Assembly: GCA_963606965.1 (NCBI GenBank) | Contig: CAVDAL010000032.1 | Coordinates: 1 to 64,000 of the forward strand | DNA from: CAVDAL01 sp963606965 | GTDB lineage: Bacteria; Actinomycetota; Coriobacteriia; Coriobacteriales; QAMH01 | Direction of reading: 5' to 3' | DNA: 64,000 bases | In this document: piece after piece, positions 7,814 through 16,586 of the stretch | How positions within the stretch are numbered: position 1 is the stretch's first letter | How the letters are laid out: the number at the start of each line of letters is the position of its first letter | Notes under the pieces: generated by a model | Seen by the model: only the letters and a program-made list of their open reading frames with translations | What the model was told of the DNA's origin: nothing | Database searches by the model: none | Made by a program: the position numbers and the translations under genes

Positions 7814-8881
7814 TTGAATGGAAGTAGTAATATTTCAGTGGCTTCTCAAGTTAAAAAATGGATTTTCAATATAGCCTTTTTTGTCATCATTATTGGGCTG
7901 ACTATCTATTTTGTTTTGCGCGGCAGCGACCTTTCAGGCGCGTGGGATCTTTTAACTTCTGCAAATGTTTATTGGTGTTTAGTTGCAGTTTTACTTGTTA
8001 TTTTATTCATAATTTCAGAATCTGCGATTATTGCATACCTTGCTCATTCTCTTAAAATTAGCATTAATTTTTTGCATTGCATTTTATATTCATTTGTTGG
8101 ATTTTTCTTTTCAGCAATTACACCTTCAGCTTCAGGCGGACAGCCATTCCAAATTGTATTTATGAAGCGCGATGGAATTTCAATTTCAACATCTTGCGCA
8201 ATATTAGCGATTGTTACAATCCTTTATAAGACTGTTTTAATTTTGGTTGGTGTACTTGTTTTTATATTCCGCCCCGAGCCACTAATGATTCTTATAGCGC
8301 CGCATATTGGCTGGTACATTCTTGGTCTTTTCTTAAATGTCATATTTGTATCTGCAATGGTAGTTATGGTTTTCAAGCCTCGCATTATTGAAGTGCCTGT
8401 CATAGCAATCTTTGATTTTGCAAATAAGATTTTCAAATTTAAAAAAGCAGATTCTAAACGTGAAAGACTTCGTAATGGTGTGCATAAGTATGCAAGTGTG
8501 ACAGCAAACTTTACTGCAAGCTGGCGCACGCTGTTTGTGGCCTTCATTATGACTTTAATTCAGCGCTTCTTCCTTTTCCTAGTTACATATATCGCTGCGC
8601 TTGCTTTGTATCAAATACATGTTAATATGCCATTGGTTGTTTCTGTACAAGCAATGATTTCTGTTGCAGTTGACATGATGCCAATGCCTGGTGGCAGTGG
8701 TTTGGCAGAATTTTTATTCCAGCGAGCATTTGCGCCGCTAGTAAGCCGCGATATACTCTTACCATTGCTTATCTTAAGCAGAGGAATTGGATATTATACT
8801 CAAATTATTTTGGGCGGCATCGGAACACTTGCTGCTTTAGTAGTTATTCGCGATAAAGGCAAGAAAGAAATTAAAGAATGA
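7814..8881 (+). CDS. Lysylphosphatidylglycerol synthase TM-region / UPF0104 membrane protein
   Basis: A 355-residue integral membrane protein with seven or eight hydrophobic helices. The family blocks ITPSASGGQPFQIVFM (around residue 105) and DMMPMPGGSGLAEFLF (about 290-306) are clear. This is the flippase-like half of MprF proteins without the tRNA-dependent transferase domain. Such stand-alone proteins are thought to move lipids or glycolipids across the membrane. Its stop overlaps pssA by four bases (ATGA), so it belongs to the phospholipid operon. The start is TTG at 7814 or GTG at 7838; neither has a strong Shine-Dalgarno. Confidence 0.8.
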   Translation: MNGSSNISVASQVKKWIFNIAFFVIIIGLTIYFVLRGSDLSGAWDLLTSANVYWCLVAVLLVILFIISESAIIAYLAHSLKISINFLHCILYSFVGFFFSAITPSASGGQPFQIVFMKRDGISISTSCAILAIVTILYKTVLILVGVLVFIFRPEPLMILIAPHIGWYILGLFLNVIFVSAMVVMVFKPRIIEVPVIAIFDFANKIFKFKKADSKRERLRNGVHKYASVTANFTASWRTLFVAFIMTLIQRFFLFLVTYIAALALYQIHVNMPLVVSVQAMISVAVDMMPMPGGSGLAEFLFQRAFAPLVSRDILLPLLILSRGIGYYTQIILGGIGTLAALVVIRDKGKKEIKE

Positions 8882-9546
8882 TTGGTTTTTGGAATTACAC
8901 AATAGTGCTGACCTTTTTAGGTTTGGTATTTTCGATTTTTGGAATGACGCAAGCAGACGCAAATCACATGGTAATTGCTGTTGCATGTTTGGCTGCGTCT
9001 GGTTTATGCGATGCATTCGATGGTAGGGTAGCAGGCACAAAGACAGACAGAACTCAAAAAGAAGTTATCTTCGGCATACAACTTGATTCTCTTTGCGATG
9101 TTATTTGCTTTGGTATCTTCCCAGCAGTGATTTGCTATTCAAGTGGAGTTGGCCACTATATAGGCGGCATTGCTCTTAGCTATTATTGCATTTGCGCTGT
9201 TATTCGCCTTGCATTCTTCAATACTTTGGAAACTGAAAAGCTTGGGCAAGAAGTCCAAACTGAAAAGGTCTATCATGGTTTGCCCATCACTTCAATTTCA
9301 ATTATTTTGCCAATCATATTTTTTGTTTGCATGGTTTTTGTGCCAGAAAAAGCGCACCCAATTATTTATACATTTATGCTATTTATTGTTGGCACGCTTT
9401 TCATTCTTGACTTTAAACTCAAAAAGCCAAGCTTAAAACAACTGATTCTTATCATTGTTGTTGTATTTATTTTTGTTGTCGCATCATTTGTTGTATTTGG
9501 TTTAACTAAAGGCGGAACTACAAGTCTGTTTGGATTTATGCATTGA
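8878..9546 (+). CDS. pssA: CDP-diacylglycerol--serine O-phosphatidyltransferase
   Basis: Condenses CDP-diacylglycerol with serine to phosphatidylserine, which the next gene decarboxylates. It has 222 residues and six or so membrane helices. The CDP-alcohol phosphatidyltransferase motif is present with Asp45, Asp48, Gly49, Ala52, then Gly66, Asp70 and Asp74. The longer spacing between the two halves is normal for this PssA subgroup. Odd point: the Arg that usually follows Ala52 is Gly53. The order pssA-psd with overlapping ends makes the substrate assignment strong. Confidence 0.85.
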   Translation: MIGFWNYTIVLTFLGLVFSIFGMTQADANHMVIAVACLAASGLCDAFDGRVAGTKTDRTQKEVIFGIQLDSLCDVICFGIFPAVICYSSGVGHYIGGIALSYYCICAVIRLAFFNTLETEKLGQEVQTEKVYHGLPITSISIILPIIFFVCMVFVPEKAHPIIYTFMLFIVGTLFILDFKLKKPSLKQLILIIVVVFIFVVASFVVFGLTKGGTTSLFGFMH

Positions 9547-10412
9547 TTGCTCGCAAAAGAAATGGCGACAATGTTGAAGTTTATGATGCGCAAGGCGGTT
9601 TAATTAAATTTTTATATACAAACTGCTTTGGACGGGTTTTGCTATCTTTATTGGTTAAGCCGCCCGTCTCGCGTCTTGTTGGGCATTTCATGGATAGTGC
9701 GATTTCAAAGTTCATGATTAAGTCTTTTATTCGTAATAATAATATTGATTTGTCACAATATCAAAAGCAAGAATTTTCATCATATAATGACTGTTTTTGC
9801 AGAAAGATTAAGCCGCAGTTTCGCCCTTTTGATGATGAGTCAAGTCATCTTGTTTCGCCCTGTGATGCAAAGCTAACAATTTGCAATATAAGTGCAGATG
9901 TAAAGTTTGATATTAAAGGTCATAAATATACACTTTCTGAGCTTTTGAAGGATGAAAAATTAGCTAAGCATTATGACGGCGGCAAGCTGGCAATTTTTCG
10001 TCTTAGCGTGGACGACTATCACAGATATAGCTTTTTTGATAGCGGCAAGATTATTTCACAGAAAAAAATCTCTGGAGTTTTTCATACTGTGAATCCTTTG
10101 GCTGTAAGTTTGCGCCCAATATATAAAGAGAATACGCGGACATATTCTGTTTTAGAAACTCAAAATTTTAGTGAAGCAATTCAGATGGAAGTTGGAGCTT
10201 TGCTTGTTGGCAGAATTGTTAATGAAAGTCTAAATGCTGATGCGCATTTTAATAGAGGCGATGAAAAAGGTCACTTTGAATTTGGCGGATCAACAGTCAT
10301 TTTAATTTTTGGGAAAGACGCAGTCACATTTGATGACGACATTGAAAAGAATAGTTCTGAAGATATTGAAACTATCGTCAAAATGGGAGAGCGCATAGGG
10401 CGTTCTAAATAA
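9543..10412 (+). CDS. psd: Phosphatidylserine decarboxylase proenzyme
   Basis: Decarboxylates phosphatidylserine to phosphatidylethanolamine at the membrane. The 289-residue proenzyme carries the self-cleavage motif Gly248-Gly249-Ser250-Thr251; cleavage before the Ser makes the pyruvoyl group on the small alpha subunit. The conserved block RLSVDDYHRYSFFDSG and HTVNPLAV upstream are typical of Psd. The start is TTG at 9543, overlapping the pssA stop (TTGA), consistent with translational coupling. No T-rich hairpin acting on the plus strand follows; the structured DNA downstream belongs to a convergent minus-strand RNA. Confidence 0.9.
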   Translation: MIARKRNGDNVEVYDAQGGLIKFLYTNCFGRVLLSLLVKPPVSRLVGHFMDSAISKFMIKSFIRNNNIDLSQYQKQEFSSYNDCFCRKIKPQFRPFDDESSHLVSPCDAKLTICNISADVKFDIKGHKYTLSELLKDEKLAKHYDGGKLAIFRLSVDDYHRYSFFDSGKIISQKKISGVFHTVNPLAVSLRPIYKENTRTYSVLETQNFSEAIQMEVGALLVGRIVNESLNADAHFNRGDEKGHFEFGGSTVILIFGKDAVTFDDDIEKNSSEDIETIVKMGERIGRSK

Positions 10413-10427
10413 AAATACTCCATAAAA

Positions 10428-10594
10428 GGAAAAACGAGCTAGGGAGGGGACCTAGCTCGTGGCCTGCAAAAAGAACCCTGTGAAATAATTCACTTTCAAG
10501 CCCAAGAAGCAGGGCCTGAGGCTTGAGGGATTGCAAGCCCTGCTCGAGGAGAAGGGGGCAGAGAGAAGATAGAGGAGGGTATTATCTTTCTGCA
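10428..10594 (-). ncRNA. Small structured RNA with a 6S-RNA-like fold
   Basis: On the minus strand a near-consensus promoter (10601-10629) is followed by about 166 bases ending in a strong intrinsic terminator. The 5' and 3' parts pair in a closing stem of about 17 bp: roughly 10585-10596 with 10463-10474, then after a four-base bulge 10576-10580 with 10475-10479. Inside is a wide open region with a pyrimidine-rich 5' strand of about 30 bases and a small hairpin on the 3' strand (GUGAA/UUCAC). A GC-rich apical stem follows (10537-10545 with 10508-10516). A rod with a central bubble and a 3'-strand hairpin is the architecture of 6S RNA, which binds RNA polymerase. The SRP RNA, tmRNA and RNase P cores are absent. 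Identity rests on fold only. Confidence 0.5.
10434..10460 (-). terminator. Terminator of the small RNA
   Basis: A perfect 10-bp stem ACGAGCTAGG / CCTAGCTCGT with a seven-base loop. On the minus strand it is followed by TTTTCCTTTT. The same hairpin has no T-run on the plus strand. Confidence 0.8.
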
Positions 10595-10600
10595 AGAAGA

Positions 10601-10629
10601 AATATACTACATTTATTATTCACGGTCAA
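10601..10629 (-). promoter_or_regulatory. Promoter of the small RNA
   Basis: TTGACC (10624-10629) and TATATT (10601-10606) on the minus strand, each one mismatch from consensus, with a 17-base spacer. It is among the best sigma-70-type promoters in the window, and it lies downstream of the FNT stop codon where no protein gene follows. Confidence 0.75.
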
Positions 10630-10648
10630 GAATAAATATTTAAATTGT

Positions 10649-11467
10649 TTATTTTTTCTTTGAAGCATGCGCTGCATACATTATGCTTGCAACAAGTATG
10701 CCCCCAATAATATTTCCAATTGTTACAGGAATAAGGTTATTGATAATAAAACTTCCAAAATTCAAAACTGCTGTATTTATTCCAGCTTCAGCAATCATGC
10801 CTGCAAATGCAGAATTCATATTCGCAAAAATTCCAGCAGGGATGTAATACATATTTGCAACGCTATGTTCAAAGCCTGCAATAACAAATCCAAAGATTGG
10901 CAAGAACAAACCCATAATGCGTCCGGCTGTGTCATGCGCAGTGCTTCCTAAATAAACAGCTATGCAAACCAAGATGTTGCAGAACACGCCAAGTGCTAAA
11001 GCCTTTCCCCAGCTCAATGATGCTTTTGAGGCTGCTACTTTTGCAGTATATACAGCAAGTGCTCCGCCACCGATATCAAGCTGACCCAAAAAAGCCATGC
11101 ATGCTGCTAAAGCAATAGCGCCAACAAAATTGCCAACATATACAAGTCCCCAATTTCTTAAGAGCTTGCCTACTGTAATTTCTTTTGCATATACAGCAGA
11201 AATCATTAAGCAATTTCCTGTGAAAAGTTCTGTTCCAAGCAAAACAACCATAACCAAGCCAATAGGAAAGATTGCTCCGCTTACAAAGCGCACCATTCCA
11301 ACATCGCTTAATGCATGCGCTGCAGTAGAAGATGCAACTGCGCCAAATCCAATTAAAACACCTGCAGCAATTCCCAAAACAAAAAGCTTCCACGCTGGAG
11401 CATTCGCTTTAGATATACTCGATTTTATGTAGTTGTCTGTGATTTCTGTAGGGCTGTTATAAGCCAT
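10649..11467 (-). CDS. Formate/nitrite transporter (FNT) family channel
   Basis: A 272-residue membrane protein of the FocA/NirC/FdhC pentameric channel family that moves formate or a similar small monovalent anion. Six helices are visible. The signatures LGTELFTGNCLMI and FEHSVANMYYIP match the FNT family, including the conserved central His in the second block. The start at 11467 is fixed by AGGAGG four bases upstream; an in-frame ATG at 11485 would include it. No formate enzyme is adjacent, so the substrate (formate, nitrite or hydrosulfide) is not settled. Confidence 0.85.
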   Translation of the reverse strand: MAYNSPTEITDNYIKSSISKANAPAWKLFVLGIAAGVLIGFGAVASSTAAHALSDVGMVRFVSGAIFPIGLVMVVLLGTELFTGNCLMISAVYAKEITVGKLLRNWGLVYVGNFVGAIALAACMAFLGQLDIGGGALAVYTAKVAASKASLSWGKALALGVFCNILVCIAVYLGSTAHDTAGRIMGLFLPIFGFVIAGFEHSVANMYYIPAGIFANMNSAFAGMIAEAGINTAVLNFGSFIINNLIPVTIGNIIGGILVASIMYAAHASKKK

Positions 11468-11624
11468 GGTTCCTCCTAAGCTCATTCACACATTTGTGAA
11501 TATCCATTATGTCTTGTGGATATTTATAAGGCATTGCAAGTTCAAGTTCTAATATGGCGTGGCATTGAACTTGGCATTCGTATTTGAATAATCTATAAGG
11601 CGCTTGCTTGCGTTTTGGCGCATG

Positions 11625-12338
11625 CTATTCAGAAATAATATCGCGTATAACTTTGGAAGCTATCATTTGACCCATGATTGCAGGGTAATATGAAATTGTT
11701 CCAATGTTTGCTCTGGCTTTGCGCGTGTTGTTATCTGCCGGAATGACAAGAGGCTCTTCAGGCGAATAGATGACCTGCATTTTTTCAAGCCCGCACTTTC
11801 TGGCATGCTTGCGAACAGCTTTACACATTCTGCATGTGTGAGTTTCATAGATATCTGCAAATTGCAACATTTGCGGGTCGAGCTTGTTCCCAGACCCAAG
11901 CGCGGCAATATAAGGAATTTCTAAGCTTTCAGCGCGCATTGCAAGAGCAACTTTTGTTGTGACAAGGTCTGCTGTGTCAACAATATAGTTTGGAACAAAA
12001 TCCATCTTGCTGAAAAATTCATCAATATTGTCAGGTAGCAGTTGCATAGAGATGCATTGAACTTTCGCGTCTGGGTTTATTTCTTTGATAATCGCAGACA
12101 TCACTTCAAGCTTGCTTTTTCCAATAGTGCTATTGAATGCAAGAGCTTGTCTATTTATGTTACTTTCGGAAACAATATCATAATCAACAAGGATAAATGC
12201 ACCAATACCTGCGCGCGCCAAGCTTTCAACACAGTTGCTCCCGACGCCACCAATGCCAACCACTGAAACGCACGAATTAGCCAGTTCGCTAATTCCATGT
12301 TCGCCAATAAGGATTTTTGTTCGTTCATTAAAAGACAT
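11625..12338 (-). CDS. tcdA: tRNA threonylcarbamoyladenosine dehydratase (TcdA/CsdL, ThiF-E1 fold)
   Basis: Converts t6A in tRNA to cyclic t6A in an ATP-dependent reaction. The 237-residue form starting at 12338 begins SFNERTKILIGEHGI, which lines up with the usual start of the family. The nucleotide-binding block VVGIGGVGSNCVESLARAG follows at about 26-44. A late Cys pair (TCRMCKAV) and the block RANIGTISYYPAIMG are also typical. A longer frame runs to 12497 but overlaps the divergent methyltransferase gene. The chosen ATG lies six bases after a consensus TATAAT, so the mRNA may be leaderless. ThiF and MoeB share this fold, but no thiamine or molybdopterin partner adjoins. Confidence 0.8.
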   Translation of the reverse strand: MSFNERTKILIGEHGISELANSCVSVVGIGGVGSNCVESLARAGIGAFILVDYDIVSESNINRQALAFNSTIGKSKLEVMSAIIKEINPDAKVQCISMQLLPDNIDEFFSKMDFVPNYIVDTADLVTTKVALAMRAESLEIPYIAALGSGNKLDPQMLQFADIYETHTCRMCKAVRKHARKCGLEKMQVIYSPEEPLVIPADNNTRKARANIGTISYYPAIMGQMIASKVIRDIISE

Positions 12339-12344
12339 GGGAGT

Positions 12345-12350
12345 ATTATA
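12345..12350 (-). promoter_or_regulatory. -10 box six bases before tcdA
   Basis: A consensus TATAAT on the minus strand with exactly six bases to the ATG. There is no Shine-Dalgarno in between, which suggests leaderless initiation. No convincing -35 box. Confidence 0.45.
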
Positions 12351-12483
12351 TCCTATGGCTTGGGTGGGTGTTGCGCCGTCAGCACTTTGCTTATTTGTAT
12401 TCGCGGAATTACATATTTTCAAGTCGGTAGTTTGCGTTACACTACTATAAGACATATGCCAATAGGAGTGAGGGGAAAGTTCC

Positions 12484-13365
12484 ATGGCTATAGGCACTAG
12501 TGGAAAACAAAGTATAAAAGAGAGGATAGCAACGCGTAATGCTGCAAGAAATGCAAAGCGCGATGCTGTGAATCAACATTATGCTGAAGTTGCAAATAAT
12601 GTTCGCGCAATCACTCAAGATGAAAATCAATCATGTTCATCTGCATCTTCCTGCTCATGCAAAGATGCTAGAAGGCTTTATCCTGAACAGGTTATAGATG
12701 GAGTTCCTCAAGCAGCACTTCTTGCTTCTCGTGGCTGTGGCAATCCTTTTGACAGAACATGTTTAAAGGAAGGCGACACTGTTTTAGACCTTGGCTGTGG
12801 CGGCGGCATTGATGTTTTGTTAGCTGCACAAAAGGTTGGGGAAAGTGGTCATGTCACTGGCGTAGACATGACAGAAGAAATGCTTCAAATAGCCAGGGAA
12901 AATCAAGCCCTTACTAACATTACAAACGTTGACTTTGTTCAAGGATATCTTGAACATCTTCCATTTGATGATAATTCATTTGATTGCGTAATTTCTAATT
13001 GTGTTATAAATCTTTGTGAAGATAAAAGCAAAGTTCTGGCTGAAGCCTTGCGCGTTTTAAAGCCACTTGGCTGCTTTGTTGTTGCAGATATTGCTTTTGA
13101 TTCTGCATATTATCAAGCACAAAGTGTGGATTCTGCTGCTGCAATCTTGGGCTGCACTTCTGGCGTTTTGGACATTCAGCAGTACAGAGGAATTTTAAAC
13201 CAACTTGGTTTCTTAAGTTCAAATATTGAAATTTATAGGCGCTATCCTTATGAAACTTTGCAAGAAAAGGCACAGCAAAAAGGAATGCAGCAAGACTTAG
13301 CAGCATATTCTCCGCAATATATCGATAATGCTTTTTGCGGTGTTTATGTTACAGCTTATAAATAA
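12484..13365 (+). CDS. arsM: ArsM-like SAM-dependent methyltransferase (probable arsenite methyltransferase)
   Basis: A 293-residue class I methyltransferase. The SAM site VLDLGCGGGIDVLLAA (about 101-116), the preceding LASRGCGNP and the later NCVINL block are the pattern of arsenite methyltransferases, in which conserved cysteines bind As(III). An additional Cys-rich stretch (SCSSASSCSC) lies near residue 50. Methylation of As(III) using SAM and thiols would give mono- and dimethylated arsenicals. No arsR or arsenic pump is nearby, so the substrate is inferred from the motif only. It diverges from tcdA; the start context includes AGGGGAAAG upstream. Confidence 0.7.
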   Translation: MAIGTSGKQSIKERIATRNAARNAKRDAVNQHYAEVANNVRAITQDENQSCSSASSCSCKDARRLYPEQVIDGVPQAALLASRGCGNPFDRTCLKEGDTVLDLGCGGGIDVLLAAQKVGESGHVTGVDMTEEMLQIARENQALTNITNVDFVQGYLEHLPFDDNSFDCVISNCVINLCEDKSKVLAEALRVLKPLGCFVVADIAFDSAYYQAQSVDSAAAILGCTSGVLDIQQYRGILNQLGFLSSNIEIYRRYPYETLQEKAQQKGMQQDLAAYSPQYIDNAFCGVYVTAYK

Positions 13366-13369
13366 GTTT

Positions 13370-14350
13370 TTAATCAAATAGCATTTTTAAAGGATATCTT
13401 GGCACATCCCAATCTTCGCCTTTGAGCGTTCTGATTTTATGCAAAACTTCATAAGCTAAAATGTCAAAATCTTCACTTGGCCTTTTGCCTCTTGGGCTTG
13501 TTCCAGCATCTGCCCAAAGCACATTGCCAGCCCCTGTTCCAAAAGGAATGCTTTCCCCAGCGCACAAACGCATGATACATGCGAGCTGTTTGACTCGTGC
13601 GCCGCTTATTGTTTCTGTATTTTCCATAGCAGTGCCTCTGGCAGGCGTGAGCTTGCCAATTCCAGAACAATATGGCTTATAAGCAATGACTTCAAACATT
13701 CGCTGGACAATTTCTTTAGGATCGCTTGATGCTTGTACTGGTTCAACAGATGTCATTATTTGCAATCCTGCAGATACAGCAGCATCCAAAGTTGCTATGC
13801 GGCTTTGCGGATTGATTGAAGTTATTGTTCCTTCTTCTAGCCTGTGTGCATGATAAATCGATTGCACGCCGAGCTTTTTGAGTTTTTGCGCTTGCTCAAA
13901 CGTAATGTCTCCGATGTTTGCCATTACAGGCATATTGTCTGAAATATTTTCACGCACTGCTTGTACAACTTCGCAAAATTGATCAAATGGATATGCTGCT
14001 GTGCTCATCAAGCTAATTAAGTGAGCGCCGCCTTTGTCAAAAGCTTGCGCAAATCTAACAATATCTTCAAGGGGAACAATCTGTTCATTTTTGCTATATG
14101 TATTTTGTTTTGCAGCAAATTTACAAAAGTCGCAATTTGCGGGGCAAGGCAATTTGTCTAAGCCAATTTGTGCATAAACTTGACCGATATTTTTTGAAGC
14201 TTTTCTAGAAATTATCATTGCAGCATTTATTGTGCATGCAGCTTCAAAAGAATCTGGCTCAAATTCCATAAATCGCAAAGCTTCTTCTTCATTTAAAAGC
14301 TTGCCACGCAAAACTTCATCAAGTCGTTTTTCTATCCATTTATCAAGCAT
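13370..14350 (-). CDS. BioB-like radical SAM enzyme (paralogue 1)
   Basis: A 326-residue radical SAM protein of the biotin synthase/HydE-like group. The [4Fe-4S] triad is Cys69, Cys73 and Cys76 in CPANCDFC. Later blocks typical of BioB-like TIM barrels are present, such as SVEPVQ and the C-terminal NVLWADAGTSPRGKRPSEDF. I see no bioD/bioF neighbours, so it is probably not biotin synthase. It starts 18 bases after the MobA/SufS-like fusion gene with AAGGAAG upstream, so the two form an operon. That pairs a sulfur donor with a BioB-like enzyme. The second paralogue lies across the divergent promoter at 16889. The substrate is unknown. Confidence 0.75.
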   Translation of the reverse strand: MLDKWIEKRLDEVLRGKLLNEEEALRFMEFEPDSFEAACTINAAMIISRKASKNIGQVYAQIGLDKLPCPANCDFCKFAAKQNTYSKNEQIVPLEDIVRFAQAFDKGGAHLISLMSTAAYPFDQFCEVVQAVRENISDNMPVMANIGDITFEQAQKLKKLGVQSIYHAHRLEEGTITSINPQSRIATLDAAVSAGLQIMTSVEPVQASSDPKEIVQRMFEVIAYKPYCSGIGKLTPARGTAMENTETISGARVKQLACIMRLCAGESIPFGTGAGNVLWADAGTSPRGKRPSEDFDILAYEVLHKIRTLKGEDWDVPRYPLKMLFD

Positions 14351-14368
14351 TAGTCTTCCTTATAAATT

Positions 14369-16531
14369 TTATCTGTCCCAATAAAGTTTTGAACAAAGTG
14401 AAACACTTGTAAGCAAAGCTTCAATATCTTCAAGCGTTGTATGCACAGCAATGCTTGCACGTCCTGTGCCAATTGTACCAAAAGCGCCTGAAAGAGGAAT
14501 TGCACAATGCGAACCTGCGCGAATTGCAACGCCGCGATTCCCGCAGAAAGCTGCAAGCTGCGGCGGCGTGACGCCATCAAGTGAAAATGAAACAAGTCCA
14601 TTTTGTCCATCAGCTTTTGAATGGTCGCCCCAAATTGTAATTCCCCAGATTTTCTTTAGCCCAGCAACAAGTGCTTTTGTCATTGCAACTTTGTGGTTTT
14701 GGCGTTCGCCTTCATCTAAGCTTTCAAGATAGTCGATTGCGCCACCCAAAGCTATAGCTTGTGAAATTGCAGGTGTGCCTGTTTCATATTGAATTGCGCC
14801 AAGTCTCAAATAGTAAGAGTCAAGCGACACATGAGAAATTACACCTCCGCCCAATGCAAGCGGGTCCATTTCTTCAAATGCATCTGGGTGAATCCACAAG
14901 CCACCAATCCCAAATGGTGCATACATTTTGTGCCCTGAAAATGCAATAAAATCAGCACCTGTTTTATAAACATCAATTTTTTGATGCGGCATTGATTGCG
15001 CAGCATCCAGCACAAATCTAGCTCCGCACTCATGTGCCATCTTTGCCATCTTTTCAACTGGCGCTTTAATTCCTGTGACATTTGAAATATGTGCAATGCA
15101 AACAAGCTTTGGCTTTTGTTCAAGAAGCTTTTCATAAGCTTCCATGTCAAGTCTGCAATCAGTTGTTAGCGGCAGGGCTTCCAATCTTGCACCCTTGCGT
15201 TGTGCCAAAGCAAGCCATGGCAAATAATTTGAATGATGCTCAGCAATTGTGCTGATAATCAAGTCACCTTCAGAAATATTATGTTCGCCCCATGCTAAAG
15301 CAACAAGATTTAGCGAATCACTTGTATTCTTTGTATATACAGTTTCACGCCTGGAAGCGCCAATATAATCTTCCAACTTCGCTCTGGCATCATTTAGCAT
15401 AGCCGTTGCTTTTGCAGAAAGCTCATAAGCACCTCTATAAACATTTGCATTTTCATGCTTGTCAAAATTTTCCTGTGCTTGCAAAGCTTGGAAGCAACGC
15501 TGGCTTGTAGCAGCAGAGTCTAAAAATGCTAAGCTGTCTTTGTTTTTTGTATCCAGCAAAATGGGGAAGTTTTTGACTTGGCTTTTTCCAAAAGCATCCG
15601 CATCTGTTAGCTTTTTGCGCAAAGGCATAGGGAATGCTTTGTTTAAGGATGAAATAACATCTTTAGCTGCGTCGATAAGCTGCATATCAGCATTGTTATA
15701 GTTTTCTTTCTTGTGCTTTTTGCCTATGCTAAGCTTCATTTGTTCATGCGCAATACGCACAGCTTCACGCGCGCTCAAAGTGCATTCTTTTTCAAAGTCT
15801 TCAACGCGCTTGCAAGCTGGCAAATTTGAGTCAAGGCGTTCTTCACCAAAATTATGATCCTTAATTTTGAGCATTGGAAGAATGCGCTCTTTTGGTGTCA
15901 TTTCATAGATGGAATTTTCAAGCAAATCGCGCGAAACCAGAAGCGGAGTGTGGCGTGTCCATGCAATCCAAGATGTAACGCAATCAAGACTTGTATCATT
16001 GCGAAAATCTTGGCAAACTTCAATTATGTGAGCAGGCGTCAACCTGACCTGGTCGCATGAAAGCAAGATAATTGAATCAATATCCGGATCATCTTCAATT
16101 TCTTCAAAAGCTATATCAAAAATCCCTTTTGTGAAACTGAACAAATCGAAAAAGCCAGATTCTTTGCTAGCTTTAGCATCCTTTTTGGAGTCATATCTAA
16201 TTACGGAAGCATCATGTGCTAACTTTTTTGGCAACCTTAAATCTGGAGCTGCAATAATGTCAACGGATGCAAATTCGCACTGGCAAGCGCATTCATAAGA
16301 TTGTTCAATCAAAGTCTTTTTCTGCCACACTTGCAAAGGTCTTGAGGCTTCTTTGCAAAGCTTTGGATCTTTACCAGGAATATCAGATTGCACTTTCAAT
16401 GGAGTTGTGCCCATATTGTTTGCAAGAATGAATGCAGCTGTTCTTCCGCATGCTGCTTTCAACTCGTTTTTGCTTGGATTTTCCCGCTTAGGAATTTCCA
16501 TGCTTGGTTGGTGCAACTTTCGATCTTCCAT
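14369..16531 (-). CDS. Fusion: MobA-like nucleotidyltransferase domain + SufS-like cysteine desulfurase
   Basis: A 720-residue fusion. Residues about 30-230 look like a degenerate MobA/MocA-type NTP transferase: AAFILANNMGTTPLK at the usual Gly-rich start, and SIILLSCDQVRLTPAHI where the metal-binding Asp sits. A helical linker follows. From about residue 330 the protein is a class V aminotransferase of the SufS/CsdB group, with PLP Lys535 in SGHKM and the catalytic Cys676 in RAGSHCAIP. SufS enzymes take sulfur (or selenium) from cysteine (or selenocysteine). The fused domain hints at a cofactor or nucleotide target, as in molybdenum cofactor sulfuration, but that is inference. GAGGAG lies six bases before the ATG. 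It is followed by the BioB-like gene in the same operon. Confidence 0.7.
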   Translation of the reverse strand: MEDRKLHQPSMEIPKRENPSKNELKAACGRTAAFILANNMGTTPLKVQSDIPGKDPKLCKEASRPLQVWQKKTLIEQSYECACQCEFASVDIIAAPDLRLPKKLAHDASVIRYDSKKDAKASKESGFFDLFSFTKGIFDIAFEEIEDDPDIDSIILLSCDQVRLTPAHIIEVCQDFRNDTSLDCVTSWIAWTRHTPLLVSRDLLENSIYEMTPKERILPMLKIKDHNFGEERLDSNLPACKRVEDFEKECTLSAREAVRIAHEQMKLSIGKKHKKENYNNADMQLIDAAKDVISSLNKAFPMPLRKKLTDADAFGKSQVKNFPILLDTKNKDSLAFLDSAATSQRCFQALQAQENFDKHENANVYRGAYELSAKATAMLNDARAKLEDYIGASRRETVYTKNTSDSLNLVALAWGEHNISEGDLIISTIAEHHSNYLPWLALAQRKGARLEALPLTTDCRLDMEAYEKLLEQKPKLVCIAHISNVTGIKAPVEKMAKMAHECGARFVLDAAQSMPHQKIDVYKTGADFIAFSGHKMYAPFGIGGLWIHPDAFEEMDPLALGGGVISHVSLDSYYLRLGAIQYETGTPAISQAIALGGAIDYLESLDEGERQNHKVAMTKALVAGLKKIWGITIWGDHSKADGQNGLVSFSLDGVTPPQLAAFCGNRGVAIRAGSHCAIPLSGAFGTIGTGRASIAVHTTLEDIEALLTSVSLCSKLYWDR

Positions 16532-16586
16532 AAAAATCTCCTCTTATATGACTTGCCGCCTTTTGCACATAATGCAAATAGTATAT

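Noticed and set aside
10463..10594. SRP RNA, tmRNA or RNase P as identity of the small RNA
   Set aside because: The GGAA-loop core of SRP RNA, the tRNA-like ends of tmRNA and the conserved P4 bases of RNase P are not present.
13370..14350. Assignment as biotin synthase
   Set aside because: No bioA, bioD or bioF nearby, a paralogue lies in the same block, and the partner is a cysteine desulfurase fusion; BioB-like is as far as the sequence supports.
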